From the NCBI RefSeq assembly GCF_003383095.1, contig NZ_PSYW01000005.1:183526-247525 (forward strand): a stretch of 64,000 nucleotides of DNA, read 5' to 3'. A program made the translations under genes and the position numbers. The notes beneath the pieces are model-generated. The model was given only the letters and a program-made list of their open reading frames with translations, was not told the origin of the DNA and searched no databases. Numbering within the stretch: the stretch's first letter is position 1; the number at the start of each line of letters is the position of its first letter. Shown in pieces: positions 1-7,800 of this stretch. This DNA comes from Haloferax sp. Atlit-12N. Its GTDB lineage: Archaea > Halobacteriota > Halobacteria > Halobacteriales > Haloferacaceae.

Positions 1-162
1 TCCGCCCTTCATCTGCCGGTAGCGCCCCTCGTCGAGTTCGACCGCGACGACGTCGGGACGCTCCTCCCTGACGGTCTCTTCGACCTCTCTGACGCTGTCG
101 GCCGAGACGTGGGCCGTGCCGACGACGCGGACGTGACCCTCGCCGGGCGACGAATCGTTCAT
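1..162 (-). CDS. TraB-family protein, N-terminal fragment (cut by window edge)
   Basis: The first 54 codons are visible on the minus strand, starting at the ATG at 162-160. The peptide contains VRVVGTAHVSADSV followed by a stretch reading PDVVAVELDEGRYRQM. This is the N-terminal signature of the TraB/PrgY family (GTAHVS motif, then a VELD-x-x-R motif). Haloarchaeal members are membrane proteins of unsettled biochemical role; a proteolytic or pheromone-processing role is only inferred from PrgY. The gene is divergent from the glycerate kinase gene and appears to share its TATA element. Only the N-terminus is present, so the membrane part cannot be checked. Confidence 0.8.
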   Translation of the reverse strand, partial: MNDSSPGEGHVRVVGTAHVSADSVREVEETVREERPDVVAVELDEGRYRQMKGG

Positions 163-183
163 CGCCGGGTTTACCGCCCCACG

Positions 184-192
184 GTTTTTATC
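184..192. promoter_or_regulatory. TATA-like element shared by two divergent genes
   Basis: The sequence GTTTTTATC sits about 29 bp before the ATG at 216 (plus strand). On the other strand it reads GATAAAAAC about 25 bp before the ATG at 162. Both spacings fit leaderless haloarchaeal transcription (TATA centre near -27). One AT element in the 53-bp gap seems to serve both genes. I see no second AT-rich candidate. Confidence 0.5.
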
Positions 193-215
193 CGTGTCGG
201 CATCTCCCACGAACT

Positions 216-1544
216 ATGCAGGATTTCGACGCGCGAACCCCGACGCCCGCCCACGAGACGGCCATCGACTGCCTGCAGGCCGGCGTCGAGGCCGTCCTAC
301 CCGACCGCGTCGTCCGCGAATCCGTGTCGCTCGACGGCGACACCCTGACCGTCGCGGACGAGACCTACGACCTGACCGCCTACGACCGCATCCTCGTCGT
401 CGGCGGGGGCAAAGCCGGTGACGGCGTCGCGGACGCCCTCGAAGCCGTCCTCGGCGACCGCATCGACGACGGCGTCGTGGTGACGCCCGACCCGACGCCG
501 AGCCCCGACGGGCGCATCGAGCGACTCCCCGGCGACCACCCGGTCCCCTCCGCGCGCGGCGTCGAGAGCACCCGGCGGCTCGTGGACCTCATCTCCGACC
601 TCGACGACCGGACGCTCGTCCTCGCCGCCATCACCGGCGGCGCGAGCGCGGTCCTCCCGGCTCCCGCCGAGGGCGTCTCGCTCGCCGAGTTGCAGGAGAC
701 GACCGACAGACTGCTCGAAAGCGGCGCGGAGATTCACGACCTCAACGCGGTCAGAAAGCACGTTTCGACGCTGAAGGGCGGCGGTCTCGCGCGCCTCGCC
801 GCGCCCGCGACGGTCGTCGGCCTCGTCCTCTCGGACGTGGTCGGAAACGACCTCGGCGTCATCGCCTCCGGCCCGACTGCGCCCGACGAGACGACCTACG
901 ACGACGCCCTCGACGTGCTGGACCGCTTCGACCTCGACGTGCCGAAATCGGTCCGAACGCGCCTCGCCCGCGGCTCGGCGGGCGACGTTCCGGAGACGCC
1001 GAAGCCCGGCGACCCGGTGTTCGACCGGGTGACGAACCACGTTCTCGCGGACACCTTCACCGCGCTCGACGCCGCCCGCGAGGTGGCCGACGAACGCGGT
1101 TACGACCCGCTCGTCCTCTCGTCTCGCGTGCGCGGCGAGGCGCGCGAGGCCGCGAAGACCCACGTCGCCGTCGCGGAAGAGTCGCTTGCGACCGGAAACC
1201 CGATTGCCGCGCCCGCCGTGGTCCTCTCGGGTGGCGAATGCACCGTGACGGTCCGCGGCGACGGCGACGGCGGCCCGAATCTCGAATTCTGCCTCGCGGC
1301 CGCCGCGGAACTCCCCGACGAGGCCGTCCTCGCCAGCATCGACAGCGACGGGAAAGACGGCGGGACGGAGGTCGCGGGCGCGGTCGTGGACTCGTCGACC
1401 GTCGACGCAGGTGACGCTCACGACGCGCTGGCGAGAAACGACGCGCTCCCGGTGCTTCGAGAGGCCGACGCGCTCGTCGAGTCCGGCGCGACGGGGACGA
1501 ACGTCAACGACCTGCGCGTCGTCGTGGTCGGCGAGGGCGTCTGA
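216..1544 (+). CDS. glycerate 2-kinase (GckA/MOFRL family)
   Basis: A 442-residue protein matching the usual length of MOFRL-type glycerate kinases, which phosphorylate D-glycerate at C2 with ATP. The N-terminal domain has the phosphate-binding loop region VVGGGKAGDGVADAL (about residue 62) and the GDHPVPS and TGGASAVLP motifs. The segment DLNAVRKHVSTLKGGGLA lies near residue 170. The C-terminal MOFRL domain carries LSGGECTVTVRG and DSDGKDGGTEVAGAVVD. The product 2-phosphoglycerate enters lower glycolysis. In haloarchaea this may serve glycerate from sugar-acid or serine breakdown (inference). The ATG follows a TATA box by about 29 bp, so the mRNA is probably leaderless. Confidence 0.9.
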   Translation: MQDFDARTPTPAHETAIDCLQAGVEAVLPDRVVRESVSLDGDTLTVADETYDLTAYDRILVVGGGKAGDGVADALEAVLGDRIDDGVVVTPDPTPSPDGRIERLPGDHPVPSARGVESTRRLVDLISDLDDRTLVLAAITGGASAVLPAPAEGVSLAELQETTDRLLESGAEIHDLNAVRKHVSTLKGGGLARLAAPATVVGLVLSDVVGNDLGVIASGPTAPDETTYDDALDVLDRFDLDVPKSVRTRLARGSAGDVPETPKPGDPVFDRVTNHVLADTFTALDAAREVADERGYDPLVLSSRVRGEAREAAKTHVAVAEESLATGNPIAAPAVVLSGGECTVTVRGDGDGGPNLEFCLAAAAELPDEAVLASIDSDGKDGGTEVAGAVVDSSTVDAGDAHDALARNDALPVLREADALVESGATGTNVNDLRVVVVGEGV

Positions 1545-1607
1545 GCGCCGACAGTTTCGCGGGCGACGGACAACAGGTTTGTATCCTCCGGCGGAGTACC
1601 TCACTCC

Positions 1608-2228
1608 ATGGCCGGTTTGTTGCCCTCTACCCCCGACACCTCCGCCGCGGACGAATCCTCCCCGCGGGTCATCGGACTCGACGACGACGAGGCGTCGGAC
1701 CTCCTATCGGCGCTCTCCTCGGAAACGGCCCGCCGCGTGCTCGCCGCGCTCCACGAAACGCCGACGAACGCCGCGGACCTCGCAGAGCGCGTCGACACGT
1801 CGCTCCAGAACGTCCAGTACCATCTCCGAAAGCTCGACGACGCGGGCCTCGTCGAGGTGGTCGACACCGTCTACTCCGAGAAGGGCCGCGAGATGAAGGT
1901 GTACGCGCCCGCCGACAGGCCGCTGGTCGTCGTCGCCGCCGGCGAGGAGACCCGGACGGGCCTCGCGTCCATGCTGTCGAGTCTGCTCGGCGGCGTCGCC
2001 GTCTTGGGTCTGCTCTCGGCGTTCGTCCAGTGGGTCGCCACGCGCGGCCTCGGCGTCCTCGGCGGGGCTGGCGGTGCGGCTGAGTCCGCCGACGCCGGGA
2101 CGGTCTCGACGATGGCTGCGGAGGCCGCGCCCGCGGCGGCGCAGGGAATCCCGCCGGGGCTCGCCTTCTTCGCCGGCGGCCTCGTCATCCTGCTCGTCAT
2201 CGCGGCCGTCCAGTTCGCCAGACGCTGA
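1608..2228 (+). CDS. membrane-anchored ArsR-type winged-helix regulator
   Basis: A 206-residue protein. Residues about 28-100 form an ArsR-like winged helix: LLSALSSETARRVLAAL, then NAADLAERVDTSLQNVQYHL as recognition helix region, then a wing ending EMKVYAPAD. After residue 115 there are two hydrophobic segments (LLGGVAVLGLLSAFVQWVA and the C-terminal LAFFAGGLVILLVIAAV) separated by an Ala/Gly-rich linker. It should therefore bind DNA from the membrane; this HTH-plus-TM layout is common in haloarchaea but its targets are unknown. A TATA-like GGTTTGTATCC lies about 30 bp upstream. Ligand and regulon cannot be read from the sequence. Confidence 0.8.
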   Translation: MAGLLPSTPDTSAADESSPRVIGLDDDEASDLLSALSSETARRVLAALHETPTNAADLAERVDTSLQNVQYHLRKLDDAGLVEVVDTVYSEKGREMKVYAPADRPLVVVAAGEETRTGLASMLSSLLGGVAVLGLLSAFVQWVATRGLGVLGGAGGAAESADAGTVSTMAAEAAPAAAQGIPPGLAFFAGGLVILLVIAAVQFARR

Positions 2229-2309
2229 GGCTCCGCGGGAGCGGACGGCGACCGCGTCGGCGACTCGTTCTGGGGTAACTATTCGTACTCCGACCAACTA
2301 CAGCATAGC

Positions 2310-2753
2310 ATGAAACACCGTGCCGTGGTCCGCGGTATCGGGGTCGGCGTCGGCGAAGACGGCTCGAACGTCCCGGCGGTCGTCCTCGAAGCGCGCGACG
2401 AGTTCCTGCCCATCGTCATCACGTCGGACCAGGCCCAGGCCATCCAACTCGGCCTCTCCGGCGAGCAGTTCGAGCGCCCGCTGACCCACGACCTCCTGGT
2501 CGAGATGGTGACGGAGTTCGGCGGAGCTATCGACAGCATCCGCATCGACGACCTCTCGAACGGCACGTTCCTCGCCAAGGTCGACGCGGAGCGATACCAC
2601 GACGGGGAGGCGCGGACGTTCGTCTTCGACGCCCGCCCGAGCGACGCCATCGCACTCGCCATCCGCGTGGACTGCCCCATCCTCGTCTCCGACGAGGTGC
2701 TCGACGCCGCCGGGCAGTCGCCCGAGGCGTTCGACGCCGACTTCGACGAGTGA
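2310..2753 (+). CDS. bifunctional nuclease family protein (BFN/DUF151)
   Basis: A 147-residue single-domain protein of the DUF151/BFN family, known from plants for RNase/DNase activity and found widely in archaea. Family landmarks are FLPIVITSDQAQAIQLGLSG near residue 33, RPLTHDLL near residue 55, the IDSIRIDDLSNGTFLAKV strand pair and the C-terminal FDARPSDAIALAIRVDCPI block. Length is normal for a stand-alone domain. The ATG at 2310 fits the domain start. No operon partner is evident: the next gene starts 60 bp later with its own promoter region. Cellular role in haloarchaea is unknown. Confidence 0.88.
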   Translation: MKHRAVVRGIGVGVGEDGSNVPAVVLEARDEFLPIVITSDQAQAIQLGLSGEQFERPLTHDLLVEMVTEFGGAIDSIRIDDLSNGTFLAKVDAERYHDGEARTFVFDARPSDAIALAIRVDCPILVSDEVLDAAGQSPEAFDADFDE

Positions 2754-2813
2754 ACCGGGGGCGTCGCCGCCGCGCCCCACGATTTCAAGCCCCCTCGGCG
2801 TGACTCTGCTCGC

Positions 2814-3299
2814 ATGAGCGAATCCACCGCGACGCTCGACGAGTCGCGCACCGAGATGACCGAGCTCCTCCTGCCGAACGACACCAACAACCTCGGGCGA
2901 GCCCTCGGTGGGGCGGTCCTCCACTGGATGGACATCTGCGGGGCCATCGCGGCGATGCGATTCTCGAACCGGCAGTGCGTCACCGCGTCGATGGACCACG
3001 TCGACTTCATCAGCCCCATCGACCTCGGCGAGGTGGCCGTCATGGAGGCGTACGTGTTCAACGTCGGCCGGACCAGCGTGGACGTGAAAGTCGACGTACA
3101 CGCCGAGAACCCGAAGACCGACGAACTACGGAAGACGACCACCTCCTTCCTGACGTTCGTCGCCCTCGACGACGACGGGAAGCCGACGCCCGTCCCCCGA
3201 CTCGTCTGCGAGACGGACGAGGAAGAGGAACTCCGCGCCGAGGCGGTCGCCGCCCGCGCCGACCAGCTCGAATCCGTCATCGAGCGCATGGAGAACTGA
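2814..3299 (+). CDS. acyl-CoA thioesterase (hotdog fold)
   Basis: A 161-residue hotdog-fold thioesterase of the YciA/BACH type. It contains LLPNDTNNLGRALGGAVLHWMD, where the Asn near residue 20 and the GG-x-LHWMD helix are the usual substrate-site features, followed by VTASMDHVDFISPIDLGEV and the SFLTFVALDDDGKPTPVP strand. These enzymes hydrolyse acyl-CoA to acid and CoA. Haloarchaea use them in lipid or isoprenoid-related acyl-CoA turnover (inference; the substrate cannot be read). Length is normal. It is followed after 48 bp by an unrelated hypothetical gene. Confidence 0.88.
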   Translation: MSESTATLDESRTEMTELLLPNDTNNLGRALGGAVLHWMDICGAIAAMRFSNRQCVTASMDHVDFISPIDLGEVAVMEAYVFNVGRTSVDVKVDVHAENPKTDELRKTTTSFLTFVALDDDGKPTPVPRLVCETDEEEELRAEAVAARADQLESVIERMEN

Positions 3300-3347
3300 G
3301 ACGACCAGCGCCGAACCCTTTTCCCGGACCGCGACCGACTGACGACC

Positions 3348-3803
3348 ATGCTCGACGTTCCCGTCCCGGACCCGCCGTCGCTCCCGACGGTGGACCCGAA
3401 CCAGTACGACGACGCGCAGGTGGCGGCCGACGCCGACTTCAAGCGCGCCGAGTTGGAGGAGTTCCTCGAAGCCGGCGCGTGGGCCGACGCCTTCGAGGCG
3501 TGGGCCGCGGAGACGCCCGTCACCGAGGCGCAGTGGGAAATCGTCCTCGACCTCGACCTCCTTTCCCACTTCGACTTCTTCTGGGACGACTTCGCGGACC
3601 GCGTCGGCTACCACGCGCCGGGCATTCCCGAAGACTGGAAGGAGCGCGAACTCCACCCCGACCTCACCTCGTGGGGCGAGGTGTCGTCTATCAACGCCGG
3701 CCTCACCGAACTCGGACAGGACGTGTGCGACGTGCTCAAAGACGACTACATCGACTGGGAGTCCGAGTACGAAGCGCCCGACGACCTGCCGGACTTCGGC
3801 TGA
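3348..3803 (+). CDS. conserved haloarchaeal protein of unknown function
   Basis: A 151-residue acidic, soluble protein with no recognised domain. It is rich in Trp, Asp and Glu (for example HFDFFWDDFADRVGY near residue 80 and DYIDWESEYEAPDDL at the end), with no signal peptide or membrane segment. Codon use matches its neighbours and the ATG is 48 bp after the thioesterase gene, so it is a genuine gene, possibly co-transcribed. No cofactor or catalytic motif was identified. Confidence 0.7.
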   Translation: MLDVPVPDPPSLPTVDPNQYDDAQVAADADFKRAELEEFLEAGAWADAFEAWAAETPVTEAQWEIVLDLDLLSHFDFFWDDFADRVGYHAPGIPEDWKERELHPDLTSWGEVSSINAGLTELGQDVCDVLKDDYIDWESEYEAPDDLPDFG

Positions 3804-3863
3804 GCCGCCGGGTCGCGTGTCACGGCGGCGGACGTTTATGTCGTTCCCGCACCACACGACAGT

Positions 3864-4466
3864 ATGCACCGCCGAGCCCTCCTTTCGAGCGCCGCCGCGC
3901 TCTCGCTTGCCGGTCTCTCGGGTTGTCTCGCCGACGCCCGACAGACCACAAGCGGTCGCATCCGCGCCGACACCGGCCACTCGAAACTCCACCCGGCAGA
4001 CGAGCAGTACGTGAACGGGTCGTTCCCCGACGACGCCGACTTCCGCGGGTGGCTGTTCGGCGACCCGCCGGACGACCAGACGGACGTGTTCACCGACCGC
4101 GCGATGCAGGGCGAGTACTCGAACGACCTGCTGTGGGCCGAGGGCGATTCGTTCGTCCTCCTGTTCGAGGTCCGGATGGCACGCGAGGACGCCGCGTTCT
4201 ACAACGTCGCGCAGTCCCCGTCGTGGACCGGGTGGCGCGACGCGGAACTCCCGATTCGCCGGTCGCCGCCCGCCGACCTCGAACCGTTCGACGCGGACAC
4301 GCTCGTCTGCACTCACCTCTCGAAGTTCGACGTAGCGAGAGGGGAGGCTCCGACGAACGCCACGCTCCGGATGTTCGAGCGCGACGATGAGTCCGGAACC
4401 ACGCACGGGTCGGACTCCGAGTCGGTCGTTGCAACACATCGCGTCGGTCGCTGGTCGGACCGGTAG
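3864..4466 (+). CDS. predicted Tat-exported lipoprotein, unknown function
   Basis: A 200-residue protein starting MHRRALLSSAAALSLAGLSG followed by Cys21: a twin-arginine n-region, hydrophobic core and lipobox LSGC. This is the standard signature of a Tat-translocated, lipid-anchored haloarchaeal surface protein. The mature part is acidic, with no recognised domain. It has motifs such as DFRGWLFGDPPDD and FYNVAQSPSWTGWRDAELP. It probably sits on the outer face of the membrane. It is monocistronic, followed by the ileS leader region. Confidence 0.8.
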   Translation: MHRRALLSSAAALSLAGLSGCLADARQTTSGRIRADTGHSKLHPADEQYVNGSFPDDADFRGWLFGDPPDDQTDVFTDRAMQGEYSNDLLWAEGDSFVLLFEVRMAREDAAFYNVAQSPSWTGWRDAELPIRRSPPADLEPFDADTLVCTHLSKFDVARGEAPTNATLRMFERDDESGTTHGSDSESVVATHRVGRWSDR

Positions 4467-4511
4467 CGTCGGTGGCGGCGGTGGCGGCGGGCCGCGAGAC
4501 GGCGTCGGAGT

Positions 4512-4521
4512 AAGCGTTATG
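4512..4521 (+). promoter_or_regulatory. promoter of the ileS leader transcript
   Basis: AAGCGTTATG lies exactly 37 nt (first base to A of ATG) before the leader ORF at 4549. A near-identical AAGCATTATT lies exactly 37 nt before the ilvB leader ORF at 45701. The spacing puts transcription start within a few bases of the leader ATG. Confidence 0.55.
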
Positions 4522-4548
4522 TCGCTTCCGAGACTTCGTTCGAACAGC

Positions 4549-4641
4549 ATGCGACGACTCCTGACTCTGCGCCGCCCGCCCGCGGTCGGCCAGTCACGGC
4601 GCTCGGTCGTCGCCCCGTCGTCCATTATTGCGGGGCAGTAG
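4549..4641 (+). CDS. putative leader peptide 1 of ileS (30 aa, tandem rare Ile codons)
   Basis: A 30-codon ORF beginning MRRLLTLRR and ending PSSIIAGQ-stop. It is rich in Leu and Val, and the two Ile codons are consecutive ATT ATT (4624-4629), whereas neighbouring genes use ATC almost exclusively. The promoter spacing means the ORF would be translated leaderlessly. The last codons and stop lie inside a GC-rich hairpin. The gene it precedes encodes isoleucyl-tRNA synthetase, so shortage of charged tRNA-Ile would stall ribosomes here. The peptide is regulatory by inference; it is not a known protein family. Confidence 0.55.
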   Translation: MRRLLTLRRPPAVGQSRRSVVAPSSIIAGQ

Positions 4642-4647
4642 CCTCGC
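4630..4647 (+). promoter_or_regulatory. leader hairpin overlapping the stop codon of leader peptide 1 (ileS)
   Basis: GCGGGGC (4630-4636) can pair with GCCTCGC (4641-4647) across an AGTA loop, giving seven pairs with one G-U. The TAG stop (4639-4641) sits in the loop and first pair. The hairpin begins directly after the ATT ATT codons, so a ribosome stalled there would cover or melt it. The counterpart before ilvB is at 45791-45810. Confidence 0.5.
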
Positions 4648-4735
4648 ACATCTCTCATCCTCGACTCCCGCCCGTATCGACTTCCGAGCGACAGCGGTCT
4701 CCCGTCCGGTGTGACCACGACCACCGGAACCCAAC

Positions 4736-4819
4736 ATGGAGCGACACACAACCCACACCCGACAGGCGTATCGACAGCGACCAGCAGAGCATCGACAGCG
4801 GAGGGTCTCCCGTGTCTGA
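4736..4819 (+). CDS. putative leader ORF 2 of ileS (27 aa), overlapping the GTG start
   Basis: A 27-codon ORF starting MERHTTHTRQAYRQRP; its TGA (4817-4819) lies 3 nt beyond the GTG at 4812-4814. It resembles the 25-codon ORF before ilvB (45871-45948), which contains HHTQSPDSPYRRP and overlaps the ilvB ATG. The DNA is also alike (ACAG, CGTATCGAC and CGACCA blocks in the same order). It is Arg/His rich and probably coupled to translation of the main ORF. That it is translated is an inference. Confidence 0.4.
   Translation: MERHTTHTRQAYRQRPAEHRQRRVSRV
4800..4814 (+). promoter_or_regulatory. Shine-Dalgarno GGAGGG and upstream GTG start of ileS
   Basis: GGAGGG (4800-4805) is followed after 6 nt by GTG at 4812, in frame with ileS. 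This would add 28 residues (MSEPDPAARP...). The ilvB start has a GGAG with the same 7-nt spacing. Transcripts from the leader promoter could therefore start IleRS here, while the internal TATA at 4865-4877 would give the shorter form. Confidence 0.45.
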
Positions 4820-4864
4820 GCCCGACCCGGCGGCACGTCCCGCCGACGCGGACCAGACCCGCCG

Positions 4865-4877
4865 TTTTGATATATAT
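4865..4877 (+). promoter_or_regulatory. internal TATA box for leaderless ileS
   Basis: TTTTGATATATAT is centred about 25 bp before the ATG at 4896. It supports a second, leaderless ileS transcript that bypasses the leader region. Confidence 0.5.
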
Positions 4878-4895
4878 CCACGAGAAGGACGGGGT

Positions 4896-7800
4896 ATGGA
4901 AGACATCGCAGACCAGTACACGCCGTCGGACGTGGAGTCCGTCGTCGGCGAGTACTGGGACGAGAACGACGCGTACGAGGCGACGAAGGAGGCACACGCC
5001 GACGACCCGTCGTTCTTCTTCGTCGACGGCCCGCCGTACACGTCCGGCCAGATGCACCTCGGCACGGCGTGGAACAAGACGCTGAAGGACGCCGTCATCC
5101 GGCACAAGCGCATGACGGGGCATCAGGTCACGGACCGCCCCGGCTACGACATGCACGGCCTCCCCATCGAGGTCAAAGTCGAGGAGGAACTCGGCTTCAC
5201 CTCGAAGCGCGACATCGAGGAGTTCGGCATGGAGCAGTTCATCCAGAAGTGCAAGGAGTTCGCCGTCCGCAACCGCGAGGCGATGGACGAGGACTTCCAG
5301 TCTATCGGCGCGTGGATGGACTGGGACAACCCCTATCAGACGCTGTCGCCCGAGTACATGGAGTCCGCGTGGTGGGCCTTCTCGAAGGTCGCCGAAAACG
5401 GACTGGTCGAACAGGGCAAGCGGAGCGTCAACTACTGCCCGCGCTGTCAGACCGCCATCGCGGCCAACGAGGTCGAGTACGACGAAATCACCTCGCCGTC
5501 TATCTACGTCAAGTTCCCGCTGAAGGGCCGCGAGGGCAACCTCGTCATCTGGACGACGACGCCGTGGACCATCCCCGCCAACACGTTCGTCGCCGTCGAC
5601 GGCGAGATGACGTATCAGGAGGTCCGCGCCGAGAAGGACGGCGAGAGCGAAGTGCTCTACCTCGCCGAACCCTGCGTCGAGGAAGTCCTGAAGAAGGGCC
5701 GCTACGAGGACTACGAGGTCCTCTCGGAGGTCACGGGCGAGGAGATGGTCGGCTGGGAGTACGACCACCCGCTCGACGGCGTCGTCGCCGAGTACGCCGA
5801 CTTCGAGGGCGCGGGACAGGTGTACACCGCCGACTACGTCGAGGCCGACCGCACGGGCCTCGTCCACTCCGCGCCCGGCCACGGGCAGGAAGACTTCGCC
5901 CGCGGGCAGGAACTCGGCTTAGACGTGTTCGTTCCCGTCGACGACAAAGGCGAGTTCACCGAGCAGGGCGGCGACTACGCGGGCACCTTCGTCCGCGACG
6001 CCAACCCGGAAGTCATCGAGGACCTCGACGAACTCGGGCACCTGCTTCACGCCGACGAGCACGACCACCGCTACGGTCACTGTTGGCGCTGTGACACGGA
6101 CATCATCTTCCTCGCCACCGACCAGTGGTTCATCACGGTCACCGACGTGAAAGAGCAACTCCTCGACAACATCGAGGAGTCCGAGTGGCACCCGCAGTGG
6201 GCCCGCGACAACCGCTTCCGCGACTTCGTGAGCGACGCGCCCGACTGGAACGTCTCCCGCCAGCGCTACTGGGGCATCCCGCTTCCCATCTGGGTTCCGC
6301 AGGACGCCGACGCCGAGGGCGCACAGGAGATGATTGTCGTCGGCACCCGCGAGGAACTCGCCGAGCGCGCCGACCAGGACATCGACCCCGAGACGGTGGA
6401 CCTCCACCGGCCCTCGGTGGACCCCATCACCATCACCGAAGACGGCGTGACATACGAGCGCGTCCCCGACGTGTTCGACGTGTGGATCGACTCCTCCGTC
6501 GCCACGTGGGGCACGCTCGACTTCCCCGGCGAGACGGACGCCTACGACGAACTGTGGCCCGCCGACCTCATCATCGAGGCGCACGACCAGACCCGCGGCT
6601 GGTTCTGGTCGCAACTCGGCATGGGCACCGCCGCGACCGGCGAGTCGCCGTACAAGGAGGTCATCATGCACGGCTTCGCCAACGACAAGGACGGTCGCAA
6701 GATGTCCAAGTCCGTCGGCAACATCGTCACGCCCGAGGAGGCCATCGACCGCGCCGGCCGCGACCCGCTTCGCGCCTACCTCCTCAGCCACGACCAGCAG
6801 GGCGTGGACCTCTCGTTCGAGTGGGACGGCCTCGCCGACACCCAGTCGACGCTCAACATCTTCTGGAACGTCTTTCGCTTCCCGCTTCCGTACATGGACC
6901 TCGACGGCTACGACCCCGCCGAGGCCGACCTCTCGGAGGGCGAACTCACCGTCGTCGACGAGTGGGTGCTCTCGCGGCTCCAGACCGTCGAGGCCGAGAT
7001 GGCCGACGCGTGGGACGACTACGAGGTCTCCACCGCGCTCAACACGCTTCTGGACTTCATCACGCAGGACGTGTCGCGCTTCTACGTGAAGGCCATCCGC
7101 GAGCGCATGTGGGACGAGGAGGACTCGGCGTCGAAGCTCGGCGCGTACGCCACGCTCTCGACGGTGCTCTCGGAGTCCATCCGGCTCATCGCGCCCTACG
7201 CGCCGTACATGGCCGAGCGGATGTACCAACGACTCGACGGCTCGGAGACGTCCGTCCACATGCTGTCGTACCCGGAGGCCGACGAGGACCGCCGCGACGA
7301 GGAACTGGAGACCAACATGGCCGTCCTCCGCGACGTGGAGGAGGCCGCGGCGCACGCCCGCCAACTCGGCGGCCGCAAGCTCCGCTGGCCCGTCTCGCGC
7401 ATCGTCGTCGAGTCCGACGACGAGAACGTCGCCGACGCGGTCGAAGCCCTCTCCGACCTCCTCGCGGAGCGCGTGAACACCCGCGACGTGCAGGTCGTCG
7501 AGGTCTTCGACGAACTCGTCGAGACCGCAGAGCCGCAGATGAGCGTCATCGGGCCGGAGTTCGGCGCTGAGGCCCAGAAGATAATGGAGGCCGTCGAAGG
7601 CCTCTCGCGCGCTGAAGTCGAGGCCGGCGTCGAGGTCGACGGCGAGACGTACGACCTCACCGACGAGATGGTCTCGTACCGCGCGGAGCCGCCGGAACAC
7701 GTCAGCGGTGCCGACTTCGAGGGCGGCACGGTCTACGTCGACACCGAACTCACCGACGACATCGAGTCCGAGGGCTACGCCCGCGACGTCATCCGCCGCA

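Noticed and set aside
4630..4647. Reading the ileS leader as a T-box riboswitch
   Set aside because: No T-box bulge sequence or specifier-loop architecture was seen; the Ile codons lie in a translatable ORF with a leaderless start.
3126..5882. Very long open frame on the minus strand across several genes (about 900 codons)
   Set aside because: It is antisense to well-supported genes including ileS. Its product is Arg/Val/Asp-rich, the normal shadow of GC-rich codon bias, with no domain.
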